From NCBI RefSeq assembly GCF_023953965.1, contig NZ_JAMLIX010000001.1, forward strand, positions 1,550,501 to 1,614,500: 64,000 nt of DNA, given 5' to 3'. The notes below the pieces were generated by a model. It was not told the DNA's origin and searched no databases. It saw only the letters and a program-made list of their open reading frames with translations. The stretch's first letter is position 1. Every line of letters starts with the position of its first letter. The position numbers and the translations under genes were made by a program. This document shows positions 38,353-47,607 of the stretch, in pieces. The DNA comes from Bosea sp. (in: a-proteobacteria) (GTDB taxonomy: Bacteria > Pseudomonadota > Alphaproteobacteria > Rhizobiales > Beijerinckiaceae).

Positions 38353-39555
38353 ATGAAGCTGAAGACCATCCTCGCGACGACCGCGCTCGCGGCCCTGATG
38401 GCGAGCCCCGCCCTGGCGCAGCAGATCTCGGTCAAGGCCGGCGTGCTCAACGACCGCTCGGGCCTCTATGCCGATCTTTCCGGCGAGGGCTCGGTCATCG
38501 CCGCGCGCCTGGCGGTGGAAGATTTCAAGGCGGCGGAAAAGGGCATCAAGGTCGATATCGTCTCGGCCGACCACCAGAACAAGCCCGATGTCGGCTCGAC
38601 CATCGCCCGGCAATGGTACGACCAGGACGGCGTCGACCTGATCCTCGACGTGCCGACCTCCTCGGTCGCGCTCGCCGTCAGCCAGATCAGCAAGGAAAAG
38701 AACAAGGTCCACATCAATTCCGGGGCCGGCTCCTCGGACCTGACCGGCAAGGCCTGCAACGCCAACACCATCCACTGGACCTACGACACCTACGCGCTGG
38801 CGCAGGGCACGGGCGGGGCCATGGTGAAGGCCGGCGGCGACAGCTGGTTCTTCCTGACCGCCGACTACGCCTTCGGCCATGCGCTGGAGCGCGACGCCAG
38901 CGCCACCGTCACCAAGGCGGGCGGCAAGGTCCTGGGCGCGGTGCGCACGCCGTTCCCCGGCACCGACTTCTCCTCCTTCCTGCTGCAGGCGCAGGCCTCC
39001 AAGGCCAAGGTCATCGGGCTCGCCAATGCGGGCACGGACACCACCAACGCGATCAAGCAGGCGGGCGAGTTCGGCATCGTCGCCGGCGGGCAGAAGCTCG
39101 CGGGGCTGCTCGTCTTCATCAGCGACGTCCATGCGCTCGGCCTGCAGGCGGCGCAGGGGCTCGTCCTGACCGAATCGTTCTACTGGGACAAGGACGACCA
39201 GACGCGGGCCTGGTCGGAGCGCTTCGCCAAGCTCAACGGGGGCAAGAAGCCGACCATGGTCCATGCCGGCGTCTATTCCGGGCTGCTGCATTACCTGAAG
39301 GCGGTCGAGGCGGCCAAGAGCAAGGATGCGGGCGCCGTCGTCGCCAAGATGAAGGAGATGCCGACCGACGATCCGCTGTTCGGCAAGGGCTCGATCCGCC
39401 CCAACGGCCGCAAGATGCACGACATGTATCTCTACGAGGTCAAGAAGCCCTCCGAGTCGAAGGGGCCGTGGGACTACTACAGGCAGATCTCTGTCCTGCC
39501 GGCCGAGCAGGCCTTCCAGCCGCTGGCCGAGACCGGCTGCGCGCTCGTCAAGTAA
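38353..39555 (+). CDS. Periplasmic ligand-binding protein of the LivK type
   Basis: 400 residues from the ATG at 38353, preceded by GGGAGAACG. A cleavable signal peptide ends at ASPALA. The mature protein has the type-1 periplasmic-binding fold with the opening strand SVKAGVLNDRSGLYADLSGEGS. Sequence features (FLTADYAFGHALE, FSSFLLQAQASKAKVIGLAN) resemble HAAT-family binding proteins, several of which in soil alphaproteobacteria bind aromatic acids rather than leucine, so the ligand should not be assumed. It lies between the ATPase and permease genes, an unusual order. Confidence 0.92.
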   Translation: MKLKTILATTALAALMASPALAQQISVKAGVLNDRSGLYADLSGEGSVIAARLAVEDFKAAEKGIKVDIVSADHQNKPDVGSTIARQWYDQDGVDLILDVPTSSVALAVSQISKEKNKVHINSGAGSSDLTGKACNANTIHWTYDTYALAQGTGGAMVKAGGDSWFFLTADYAFGHALERDASATVTKAGGKVLGAVRTPFPGTDFSSFLLQAQASKAKVIGLANAGTDTTNAIKQAGEFGIVAGGQKLAGLLVFISDVHALGLQAAQGLVLTESFYWDKDDQTRAWSERFAKLNGGKKPTMVHAGVYSGLLHYLKAVEAAKSKDAGAVVAKMKEMPTDDPLFGKGSIRPNGRKMHDMYLYEVKKPSESKGPWDYYRQISVLPAEQAFQPLAETGCALVK

Positions 39556-39575
39556 CCGGCGTCCAACCCTCCGCC

Positions 39576-39680
39576 GTCATTCCCGACAAGCCGCGAAGCG
39601 GCGCCGATCCGGAATCCATCATGAAGCAAACCTGCCTTTCGATGGATTCCGGGTCTCCGCTTCGCTGCGCCCGGAATGAC
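39576..39680. repeat. Composite REP-like palindrome inside the liv operon
   Basis: The outer arms start GTCATTCC at 39576 and end GGAATGAC at 39680. A nested inverted repeat GGAATCCATC (39611-39620) / GATGGATTCC (39641-39650) gives a potential long cruciform of about 105 bp between the binding-protein gene and livH. It could lower expression of the permease genes or stabilise the upstream transcript. Confidence 0.82.
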
Positions 39681-39724
39681 GCGCGGCGTTCCGTGAATAC
39701 ATCCAGATGATCTGAGCGCCCCGC

Positions 39725-40612
39725 ATGTTCGAGCTTCTCGGAGTCCCGCCGCAGGCGCTGTTCGGCCAGGTCTTGCTCGGCCTGATCAACGGCTCGTTCT
39801 ACGCCATCCTCAGCCTCGGGCTCGCGGTGATCTTCGGGCTTTTGAACATCATCAACTTCACCCATGGCGCGCAATACATGATGGGCGCCTTCGTCGCCTG
39901 GATGTGCCTGAACTATCTCGGCGTCAACTACTGGGCGGCGCTCATCGTCGCGCCGATCGTCGTCGGCGCGACCGGCGTCGCGATCGAGCGGCTCCTGCTC
40001 AAGCGCATCGCCCATCTCGACCATCTCTACGGGCTCCTGCTCACCTTCGGCCTGGCGCTGATCATCCAGGGCCTGTTCCGCAACCAGTACGGCGCCTCCG
40101 GCCTGCCCTATGCCATCCCGCCGCAGCTTTCCGGCGGCCACAATCTCGGCTTCATGTTCCTGCCGAACTATCGCGCCTGGGTGATCGCCGCCTCGCTGAT
40201 CGTCTGCCTCGGCACCTGGTTCCTGGTCGAGAAGACCAAGCTCGGCGCCTACTTACGCGCCGCGACCGAGAACCCGACCCTGACCCAGGCCTTCGGCATC
40301 AACGTGCCGCTCCTGGTGACGCTGACCTACGGCTTCGGGGTGGCGCTCGCCGCCTTCGCCGGGGTGCTCGCCGCGCCGATCTACGCGGTCAACCCGAACA
40401 TGGGCGGCGACCTGATCATCGTCGTCTTCGCGGTGGTGGTGATCGGCGGCATGGGCTCGATCATGGGCGCGATCGTCACCGGCTTCTCGCTCGGGCTGAT
40501 CGAGGGCCTGACCAAGGTGTTCTACCCGGAAGGGGCCGCGACGGTGATCTTCGTCATCATGGTGCTGGTGCTCCTGGTGAAGCCCGCGGGCCTCTTCGGC
40601 CGCGCCGCCTGA
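39725..40612 (+). CDS. livH: Branched-chain amino acid-type ABC permease (LivH)
   Basis: 295 residues with about eight membrane segments. The family hallmarks GLINGSFYAILSLGLAVIFG, NIINFTHGAQYMMGAF and VVVIGGMGSIMGAIVTGF are clear. It forms the inner-membrane channel with LivM. It starts 44 bases after the palindromic element and is followed 11 bases later by livM. Confidence 0.94.
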   Translation: MFELLGVPPQALFGQVLLGLINGSFYAILSLGLAVIFGLLNIINFTHGAQYMMGAFVAWMCLNYLGVNYWAALIVAPIVVGATGVAIERLLLKRIAHLDHLYGLLLTFGLALIIQGLFRNQYGASGLPYAIPPQLSGGHNLGFMFLPNYRAWVIAASLIVCLGTWFLVEKTKLGAYLRAATENPTLTQAFGINVPLLVTLTYGFGVALAAFAGVLAAPIYAVNPNMGGDLIIVVFAVVVIGGMGSIMGAIVTGFSLGLIEGLTKVFYPEGAATVIFVIMVLVLLVKPAGLFGRAA

Positions 40613-40623
40613 AGGACGACGCC

Positions 40624-41610
40624 ATGACCGATCTCGCCACCTCCGAAGCCTCCGGCCTCACCCTCACCGAGACCGACGACGGCGCGGCGCGCCTGCACCG
40701 CAACATCTTCGTCGCCATCGCCGCGCTGCTGGTGGTCGCGCCCTTCGCCGTCTATCCCGTCTTCGTGATGAAGGTCCTTTGCTTCGCGCTGTTCGCGCTC
40801 GCCTTCAACCTCCTGCTCGGTTATGGCGGGCTGCTCTCCTTCGGCCACGCCGCCTATTTCGGCATGGCGAGCTATGTCTCGGCCTACACCGCCAAGAACT
40901 GGGGCCTGACGCCGGAGCTCGCCATCCTCTCCGGCACCGCGGTCGGCGCGCTTCTCGGCCTCGTCTTCGGTGCGCTCGCGATCCGCCGCCAGGGCATCTA
41001 CTTCGCCATGATCACGCTGGCGCTGGCGCAGATGGTGTTCTTCTTCTCGCTGCAGACGCCGCGCTTCACCGGCGGCGAGGACGGCATCCAGGCGGTGCCG
41101 CGCGGCAGCTTCCTCGGCCTGATCAGCCTCGCCGACGACCGCACCCTCTACTGGCTCGTCGCCGCGATCTTCATGGCCGGGCTTCTCCTGATCTACCGCA
41201 TCATTCATTCGCCCTTCGGCCAGGTCTGCAAGGCGATCCGCGACAACGAGCCGCGCGCGATCTCGCTCGGCTACCGCGTCAACCGCTACAAGCTCGCCGT
41301 CTTCGTGCTCTCGGCCACGCTCGCCGGGCTCGCGGGGGCGACCAAGGCGATCGTCTTCCAGCTCGCCTCGCTCACCGACGTCTACTGGACGATGTCGGGC
41401 GAGGTCGTGCTGATGACGCTGGTCGGAGGGCTCGGCACCGTCTTCGGGCCGATCGTCGGCGCCGCCGTCATGGTCGCGATGCAGAACTACCTCGCAACCC
41501 TCGGCGCCTGGGTCACCGTCGTCCAGGGCATCGTCTTCGTCGTCTGCGTGCTGCTCTTCCGCGAGGGCATCGTCGGCGTCATCGCGAAGGCGATCCGCAA
41601 GCCGCTCTGA
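40624..41610 (+). CDS. livM: Branched-chain amino acid-type ABC permease (LivM)
   Basis: 328 residues from the ATG at 40624. A soluble N-terminus of about 25 residues precedes the membrane domain, with the typical FALAFNLLLGYGGLLSFGHA and LVGGLGTVFGPIVGAAVM motifs and the cytoplasmic coupling loop PFGQVCKAIRDNEPRA. It completes the five-component transporter G-F-K-H-M. A degenerate palindrome follows its stop. Confidence 0.94.
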   Translation: MTDLATSEASGLTLTETDDGAARLHRNIFVAIAALLVVAPFAVYPVFVMKVLCFALFALAFNLLLGYGGLLSFGHAAYFGMASYVSAYTAKNWGLTPELAILSGTAVGALLGLVFGALAIRRQGIYFAMITLALAQMVFFFSLQTPRFTGGEDGIQAVPRGSFLGLISLADDRTLYWLVAAIFMAGLLLIYRIIHSPFGQVCKAIRDNEPRAISLGYRVNRYKLAVFVLSATLAGLAGATKAIVFQLASLTDVYWTMSGEVVLMTLVGGLGTVFGPIVGAAVMVAMQNYLATLGAWVTVVQGIVFVVCVLLFREGIVGVIAKAIRKPL

Positions 41611-41618
41611 CCCGCTCC

Positions 41619-41658
41619 GTCATTCCGGGGTTTCGCGCAAGCGACGCGCCCCGGAATG
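41619..41658. repeat. REP-like palindrome, GTCATTCCGGGG family
   Basis: GTCATTCCGGGG (41619-41630) pairs with CCCCGGAATG (41649-41658); the last two bases of the right arm are altered. It lies between the convergent livM and isochorismatase-like genes. Confidence 0.8.
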
Positions 41659-41681
41659 CGGAGGGGGCGTCCCGCCGCCGC

Positions 41682-42212
41682 TCAGCGGATCAGCTTCGAG
41701 ATCGGCTTGAACTGCGGATGCTCGGCGCTGCGCAGCCATTCGAACAGCACCATCTCGGTGGTGACGATCTCGGCGCCGTGGCGCGCCATGCGGGAGAGCG
41801 CGGTCTCGAGCGATCGCGGCGCGCGCGAGCCGATCGCGTCCGCCACCACGACGACGCGGCGGCGATGCTCGAGCAGGGTCATGACCGTCTGGCCGACGCA
41901 GACATGCGCCTCGCAGCCGCAGACCACCAGTTCGCGATCCCCCGCCACGGCTTCGAGGAAGGCGGGCTCGGCACAGGCGTCGAAGCTCATCTTCGCGATC
42001 GCCGGCCCCGCTTCGGCCAGAGCGGGGACCGTCGCGCCGAGGCCGCGCGGATACTGCTCGGTCCTGACCATGGGAACGTCGAGGAGGCGCGCCGCCTCGG
42101 CGAGGCGGCCGGCATTCAGCAGCATCGTCTCGCCGTCATGGATCGCCGGCAAGAGCTTCTCCTGGATGTCGATGACCACCAGCATCGCGTTGTTCATGGT
42201 GAGCAGCGGCAT
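41682..42212 (-). CDS. Isochorismatase-like cysteine hydrolase
   Basis: 176 residues from the ATG at 42212 (MPLLTMNNAMLVVIDIQ); the longer frame upstream is antisense to the exporter gene and not conserved-looking. The catalytic triad positions of the isochorismatase-like superfamily are visible: Asp in LVVIDIQ, Lys in IAKMSFDAC, and Cys in VVCGCEAHVCVGQTV. It resembles YcaC-type or nicotinamidase-like hydrolases; the substrate is unknown. It is divergent from the DHA2 exporter gene with about 200 bp between starts. Confidence 0.9.
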   Translation of the reverse strand: MPLLTMNNAMLVVIDIQEKLLPAIHDGETMLLNAGRLAEAARLLDVPMVRTEQYPRGLGATVPALAEAGPAIAKMSFDACAEPAFLEAVAGDRELVVCGCEAHVCVGQTVMTLLEHRRRVVVVADAIGSRAPRSLETALSRMARHGAEIVTTEMVLFEWLRSAEHPQFKPISKLIR

Positions 42213-42417
42213 GGCCGGTCTTCCTCGTCTCGCCGTCGGGCGGGCCTCATAGCGCGCGCGGCGCGCGCTTTCGTCAACCCGGGAGTGTCCCCGGGCGTGT
42301 CCTCGCGAGCGTCTCGCGCCTCGCCCCGCCCCCGCCGCAGGTCCGCCCCGCCGCCCACGTCTCTGGCGCATGGCGCACGCTGTCATTAACCTCCGCCATT
42401 CCTCAGACGCCGGCGAG

Positions 42418-43896
42418 ATGACAGTTTGCATGGATAAGCGGCTCGATACACAGCATGAGGCCGCCCCGCTGACGGCCGCGGATATCCGCTCGATCCTGGT
42501 TGGCGTCATGCTGGCGATGTTCCTGGCCGCGCTCGACCAGACGATCGTCGCGACCGCGCTGCCGACGATCGGGCGCGATCTCGACGACGTCACGCATCTG
42601 TCCTGGATCGTCACGATCTACCTGCTCGCCTCGACCGCGGTCACGCCGCTCTACGGCAAGCTCGCCGACATCCATGGCCGGCGGGTGACGCTCCTGTCCG
42701 GCATCATCGTCTTCGTGATCGGCTCGATCGCCTGCGCGCTGGCGCCGTCGCTGTGGCTGCTCGTCGTCGCGCGCTTCGTGCAGGGGCTGGGCGGCGGCGG
42801 GCTGATCGCGCTGGCGCAGACCGTCGTCGGCGACATGGTGGCGCCCAAGGAGCGCGGGCGCTACCAAGTCTATTTCGCCAGCGTCTTCATGTCCTCCTCG
42901 CTGCTCGGCCCGGTGCTCGGCGGCGCCGTCGCGGAGCGGCTGCACTGGTCGGTGATCTTCTGGATCAACCTGCCGCTCGGGTTTTGCGCATACTGGCTGT
43001 CGAGCGGGGCGCTGAAGCGGCTGCCGCGCTACGAGCGCCCCCACAAGCTCGACGTGCTCGGCGCTATGCTGATGACGCTGGCGACGATGTCGCTCCTGCT
43101 CGCCCTGTCCTGGGGCGGCACCGCCTATCCCTGGCGCTCCTGGCCGATCGCCGTGCTGGTCGGCGCCGCCCTCGTGCTCTGGGGCCTGTTCGCCTGGCGC
43201 CTGCGCCGGGCGGCCGAGCCGCTGATCCCGCTCGATATCCTCGCCAACAGCGTCGTGCGGCACAGCACGATGGCGGCCGGCTTCGGGGTCGGCACCTTCA
43301 TTGGCCTCACCATCTATCTGCCGCTTTATTTCGAGACGGTGATGGGCCTCAGCGCCACGCAGTCCGGCCTCTGCCTCCTGCCGCTGACCTGCGGCACGGT
43401 CGTCGGCGCGAGCACGTCCGGCCGGGCGATGACGCGCCTGACCCATTACAAGCGCGTGCCGCTGGCCGGGCTTGCCGTCGCCTGCGCCGGGACAGGCGTG
43501 CTCGCCGCCTTCGCCGGCGGGCTTTCGCTCGTGCCGTTCTGCGTCCTCCTGGCGACCGTCAGCATCGGGCTGGGCACGCTCTTTCCGGTCGCGACGGTGT
43601 CGACCCAGAATGCGGTGCAGGCCCATCAGCTCGGCACGGCGACGGCGGTGGCCAATTTCTTCCGCCAGACCAGCGGGGCGCTGATCGTCGCGGTGTTCGG
43701 CGCGATCGTGCTCGGCGGCGTCGGCGCGGCCGGCGCGCATCTCTCCCACGAGGCGCTGAAGCTCGGCACCGTCGACCACGAGACCATGGTGACGCTGTTC
43801 CGCTATGTCTTCGGCGCCGCGAGCCTCGGCTTCGCGCTCGCCTTCCTGTCGCTCGCCCGGATGGAGGAGTTGCCGCTGCGTGGCCGCGCGGCATAG
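42418..43896 (+). CDS. DHA2-family (EmrB/QacA-type) MFS exporter
   Basis: 492 residues from ATG 42418 (MTVCMDKRLD); 42370 and 42430 are alternatives without a deciding Shine-Dalgarno sequence. Fourteen membrane segments are expected. The DHA2 signature LDQTIVATALPTI in helix 1, GKLADIHGRRV between helices 2 and 3, and GPVLGGAVAERLHWSVIFWIN (motif C region) are present. This family exports lipophilic drugs, bile acids or siderophores by proton antiport. There is no adjacent EmrA-like adaptor, unlike the emrAB pair at the right end. Confidence 0.92.
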   Translation: MTVCMDKRLDTQHEAAPLTAADIRSILVGVMLAMFLAALDQTIVATALPTIGRDLDDVTHLSWIVTIYLLASTAVTPLYGKLADIHGRRVTLLSGIIVFVIGSIACALAPSLWLLVVARFVQGLGGGGLIALAQTVVGDMVAPKERGRYQVYFASVFMSSSLLGPVLGGAVAERLHWSVIFWINLPLGFCAYWLSSGALKRLPRYERPHKLDVLGAMLMTLATMSLLLALSWGGTAYPWRSWPIAVLVGAALVLWGLFAWRLRRAAEPLIPLDILANSVVRHSTMAAGFGVGTFIGLTIYLPLYFETVMGLSATQSGLCLLPLTCGTVVGASTSGRAMTRLTHYKRVPLAGLAVACAGTGVLAAFAGGLSLVPFCVLLATVSIGLGTLFPVATVSTQNAVQAHQLGTATAVANFFRQTSGALIVAVFGAIVLGGVGAAGAHLSHEALKLGTVDHETMVTLFRYVFGAASLGFALAFLSLARMEELPLRGRAA

Positions 43897-44013
43897 ACCG
43901 CCGGGCGATCGCGGCGAATGGTGCGGCCGGAACCGCCGGCGCCGGCCGCGCGTTGCCTTGAGCCCGCCATCCGGACGGGCCAGCATGCCGGCATCCCGAG
44001 CAGGAGTTTTGCC

Positions 44014-44559
44014 ATGTCCGATCTCGTCGTCATCGTCTATCCGACCGAGGCCCGCGCCGAGGAGATGCGCCAGAAGCTCATCGGCCTGCAGAAGGACTAT
44101 CTGCTCGAGATCGGCGACGCCGCCATCGCCGTGATGCACGAGGGCGGCAAGGTGAAGCTCAACCAACTGATGAACACCACGGCGCTCGGCGCCGTCTCCG
44201 GCTCTTTCTGGGGCCTGCTGATCGGCGCGATCTTCCTGATGCCGGTCTTCGGCGCGGCGCTGGGCGCGGCGTCGGGCGCGCTCGGCGGGGCGCTGACCGA
44301 TTACGGCGTCGACGACAAGTTCATGAAGGAGCTTTCCGCCAGCCTCCAGCCCGGCAACGCGGCGCTGTTCGTGCTGGTCAACAAGATGACCGGCGACAAG
44401 GTGCTGGACGCGATCCGCGGCACAGGCGGCACCGTGCTCAAGACCTCGCTCGACCGCTCGCGCGAGCAGAAGCTGCGCGACGCGCTGGCCGATGCCCATG
44501 GCGCCACGCCGGCCTCCGACGCGCCGCAGGGCAGCGGCGCGCCCTCGCCGGCAGGCTGA
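44014..44559 (+). CDS. DUF1269 family membrane protein
   Basis: 181 residues from the ATG at 44014, with CAGGAG upstream. An N-terminal soluble part (LVVIVYPTEARAEEMRQKL) is followed by a glycine-rich hydrophobic hairpin (GSFWGLLIGAIFLMPVFGAALGAASGALGG) and a C-terminal domain with AALFVLVNKMTGDKVLDAI. This is the DUF1269 pattern; function unknown, often stress-related by context. It is convergent with dapD, eight bases apart. Confidence 0.88.
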   Translation: MSDLVVIVYPTEARAEEMRQKLIGLQKDYLLEIGDAAIAVMHEGGKVKLNQLMNTTALGAVSGSFWGLLIGAIFLMPVFGAALGAASGALGGALTDYGVDDKFMKELSASLQPGNAALFVLVNKMTGDKVLDAIRGTGGTVLKTSLDRSREQKLRDALADAHGATPASDAPQGSGAPSPAG

Positions 44560-44567
44560 GCGCGGCT

Positions 44568-45410
<843 letters not shown>

Positions 45411-45472
45411 CGGGTCGGCTCCGGCGCTTCCAGAAAGATCGGCGCGAGCGATGGCGGATGCGGACGCTCGCG

Positions 45473-46231
45473 TCAAGCCGGGCGGCGACGCAGCAGATAG
45501 GTGTCCATGATCCAGCCGTGCCGGGCGCGCGCCCGCGCCCTCAACGCGGCGATCTCGGCCGCGAGCGCGGAAAGCGGGCCGGCGCGCAGGATCTCGTCGG
45601 CCGTGCCGAGATAGGCGCCCCAGAAGATGTCGAGTCCGTCCGGGTCGATCCCGGCGAAAGCCTCAGCCCCGTCGAGCATGACGACGACGCTGTCCTGATC
45701 GGCCGGGAAGCCCGCCGCCAGCCGGCGGCCGGTGGTGATCAGGACCGGCGCGCCGATGGTGTTGAGCGCGATGCGGTGGCGCGCCGCCAGCACCTGGACG
45801 CTGCTGATGCCGGGATAGACCCGCCAGTCGAGGGCAAGGCCCGACGCCGCGACGCGCTCCATGAGGCGCAGCGTCGAATCGTAGAGCGCGGGATCGCCCC
45901 AGACCAGCAGCGCGCCGGTCTGCCCGTCCTCGAGCTCGGCCTCGAACAGGGCGCGGTAGCGCGCCGCGATCAGCGCGTGCCAGTCGTCGACGGCGCCGCG
46001 ATAGTCGCCCTCCGCCTCGGCGCGGCGCGGGATCGCGACCGGGACCGTGCGGTAATCGGGCTTGCGGATGAAGCGGGCGCAGATGGCTTCGCGCAAGGCG
46101 CGCAGGCCCGCCTTCTCCTCACCCTTGTCGGGGATGAACAGGACATCGGCGCGGTTCAGCGCCGCGATGCCCTCGAGCGTCATATGCTCGGGATTGCCGG
46201 CCCCGATGCCGATGATGAGGATCTCGCGCAT
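45473..46231 (-). CDS. cobF: Precorrin-6A synthase (deacetylating)
   Basis: 252 residues. Methylates C-1 of precorrin-5 with loss of acetate in the aerobic cobalamin pathway. It has the tetrapyrrole methylase fold: ILIIGIGAGNPEHMTLEG at the N-terminus, ALLVWGDPALYDSTL in the S-adenosylmethionine site, and VYPGISSVQVLAARH. No other cob genes lie nearby, so it is separated from the main corrin cluster. Confidence 0.92.
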   Translation of the reverse strand: MREILIIGIGAGNPEHMTLEGIAALNRADVLFIPDKGEEKAGLRALREAICARFIRKPDYRTVPVAIPRRAEAEGDYRGAVDDWHALIAARYRALFEAELEDGQTGALLVWGDPALYDSTLRLMERVAASGLALDWRVYPGISSVQVLAARHRIALNTIGAPVLITTGRRLAAGFPADQDSVVVMLDGAEAFAGIDPDGLDIFWGAYLGTADEILRAGPLSALAAEIAALRARARARHGWIMDTYLLRRRPA

Positions 46232-46238
46232 GCCGGGT

Positions 46239-47225
46239 TCAGGGGCTCCGGGCGATCGCCTCGACCCGCTCGATGCCGCCGAGCTCGGGCGCGAAGCGTG
46301 CCCAGACCTGGCGCGCGCCCGCCTGCCAGCCGGCGCGGTCCTCGGCCGGCACCACCCTGCCGCCTTCGGCGGCGGCCTGCGCCATCGAGGCGTCCTCGTC
46401 GGCCCGCATCAGGGCGTCGAAATAGGCTATTCCCTCCGCCACCGCCGCGGTGAGCGCCTCGCGGTCCGGCGGCGCCAGCGCCTTCCAGAAGGGGGCGGCG
46501 AACATCACGACGCCGCTCGCCCAGATATGGCCAGTCTCGATCAGGATCGGCACGACCTCGTACAGGTGGAAGCCGGCATAGGCGGATTTGGTCAGGTCCA
46601 TGCAGTCGACCACGCCGGTCTTCAGCGCGTTGTAGGTCTCCGGGATCGGGATCGGCGTCGGATAGGCGCCGAAGCTCGACCAGAGCGCGGTGTGCAGCGG
46701 GCTCTGGATGACGCGGATGCGCTTGCCCGCGACGGAAGCCGGGGTGGTCAGCGGCTCCTTCGCCAGCAGGTGGCGGGCGCCGTAGTTGATGAAGCCCGGC
46801 ACGATGAAGCCCTGGGCCTCGTAGCGCGCCTTGAGCTCGCTCCCGAGCGGGCCTGCCAGAACACGCGCGAGATGATCGCGGTCGCGGAACAGGAAGGGCA
46901 GGTCGAGGATCTGCCCCTCCGGCACCCAGCCGGAGAGGGCGGAAACCGTCGAGAGCGCGGCCTGGATCGAGCCCAGCCGCAGGCCCTCGGTGACCTCCTT
47001 CTCGCCGCCGAGCGCCGCATTGGGCACGATCCGCAGGTCGAACCGCCCCGGCGCGGTCCGCGCCAGGATCTCGGCGACGCGCCGCCAGATCCTGGTCTCC
47101 GGCTTGTCCTCGCCCAGCAGCGAGGCGACGGTCACGGGCCGGCCGGCGGCAGCTGTGCCACCGGCCCCGAGGAGGGCCGGCGTCGCGACGAGGCCGCGGG
47201 TGAATCGGCGACGGGTGATCGGCAA
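46239..47225 (-). CDS. Orphan TRAP-type substrate-binding protein (DctP family), Tat signal
   Basis: 328 residues from a TTG at 47225. A perfect AAAGGAGG lies six bases upstream of it, whereas the outer ATG at 47279 places that site inside the coding region, so TTG is the probable start. The N-terminus LPITRRRFTRGLVATPALLG is a twin-arginine signal. The mature part has DctP hallmarks (NAALGGEKEVTEGLRLGSIQ, GKRIRVIQSPLHTALWSSFG, PETYNALKTGVVDCMD). No DctQ or DctM permease is encoded nearby. Seven bases separate it from cobF downstream. Confidence 0.9.
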   Translation of the reverse strand: MPITRRRFTRGLVATPALLGAGGTAAAGRPVTVASLLGEDKPETRIWRRVAEILARTAPGRFDLRIVPNAALGGEKEVTEGLRLGSIQAALSTVSALSGWVPEGQILDLPFLFRDRDHLARVLAGPLGSELKARYEAQGFIVPGFINYGARHLLAKEPLTTPASVAGKRIRVIQSPLHTALWSSFGAYPTPIPIPETYNALKTGVVDCMDLTKSAYAGFHLYEVVPILIETGHIWASGVVMFAAPFWKALAPPDREALTAAVAEGIAYFDALMRADEDASMAQAAAEGGRVVPAEDRAGWQAGARQVWARFAPELGGIERVEAIARSP

Positions 47226-47298
47226 GGCGGGCCTCCTTTCCGCGAGATGACGCGAAATGCCCGCCGCCGCAAGAGGCATCGAACCCCGTCGGCGGCGA

Positions 47299-47523
47299 TC
47301 AGCTGCCGAGCTCGGCCTCGATCTCGGCGTCGAAGGCTTGCGCCAGCATCGCCCGGCAGGCCTCGGCCTGCTCGCGCGCCGAAGCGAGCCCGATATGGGG
47401 CAGGATCTCGGCGAGGTCGCGCAGGGCGAAATCGACGGCGGACAACAGGCCGAGCGCCGGTTCGTTGGCGGTGGCGGCCGGCTGCGGCGGAAGGCGGAAC
47501 GCGATGACCTGACCCATAGGCAT
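47299..47523 (-). CDS. Small hypothetical protein
   Basis: 74 residues from the ATG at 47523 (MPMGQVIAFRLPPQP); a GTG at 47529 and an ATG at 47517 are alternatives. It is acidic and helical (DFALRDLAEILPHIGLA, REQAEACRAMLAQAFDAEIE) with no membrane segment or known motif. The coding-like composition and isolation from overlapping genes suggest it is real, but confidence is moderate. Confidence 0.6.
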   Translation of the reverse strand: MPMGQVIAFRLPPQPAATANEPALGLLSAVDFALRDLAEILPHIGLASAREQAEACRAMLAQAFDAEIEAELGS

Positions 47524-47607
47524 ACTCACGCTGGCGGCGAATCGGCGTCCAGTGTGAGGGAGCAGGGCTCAGAAAGTGGTTAACGGCGAAATTGCGGCAG
47601 GGCCGGC

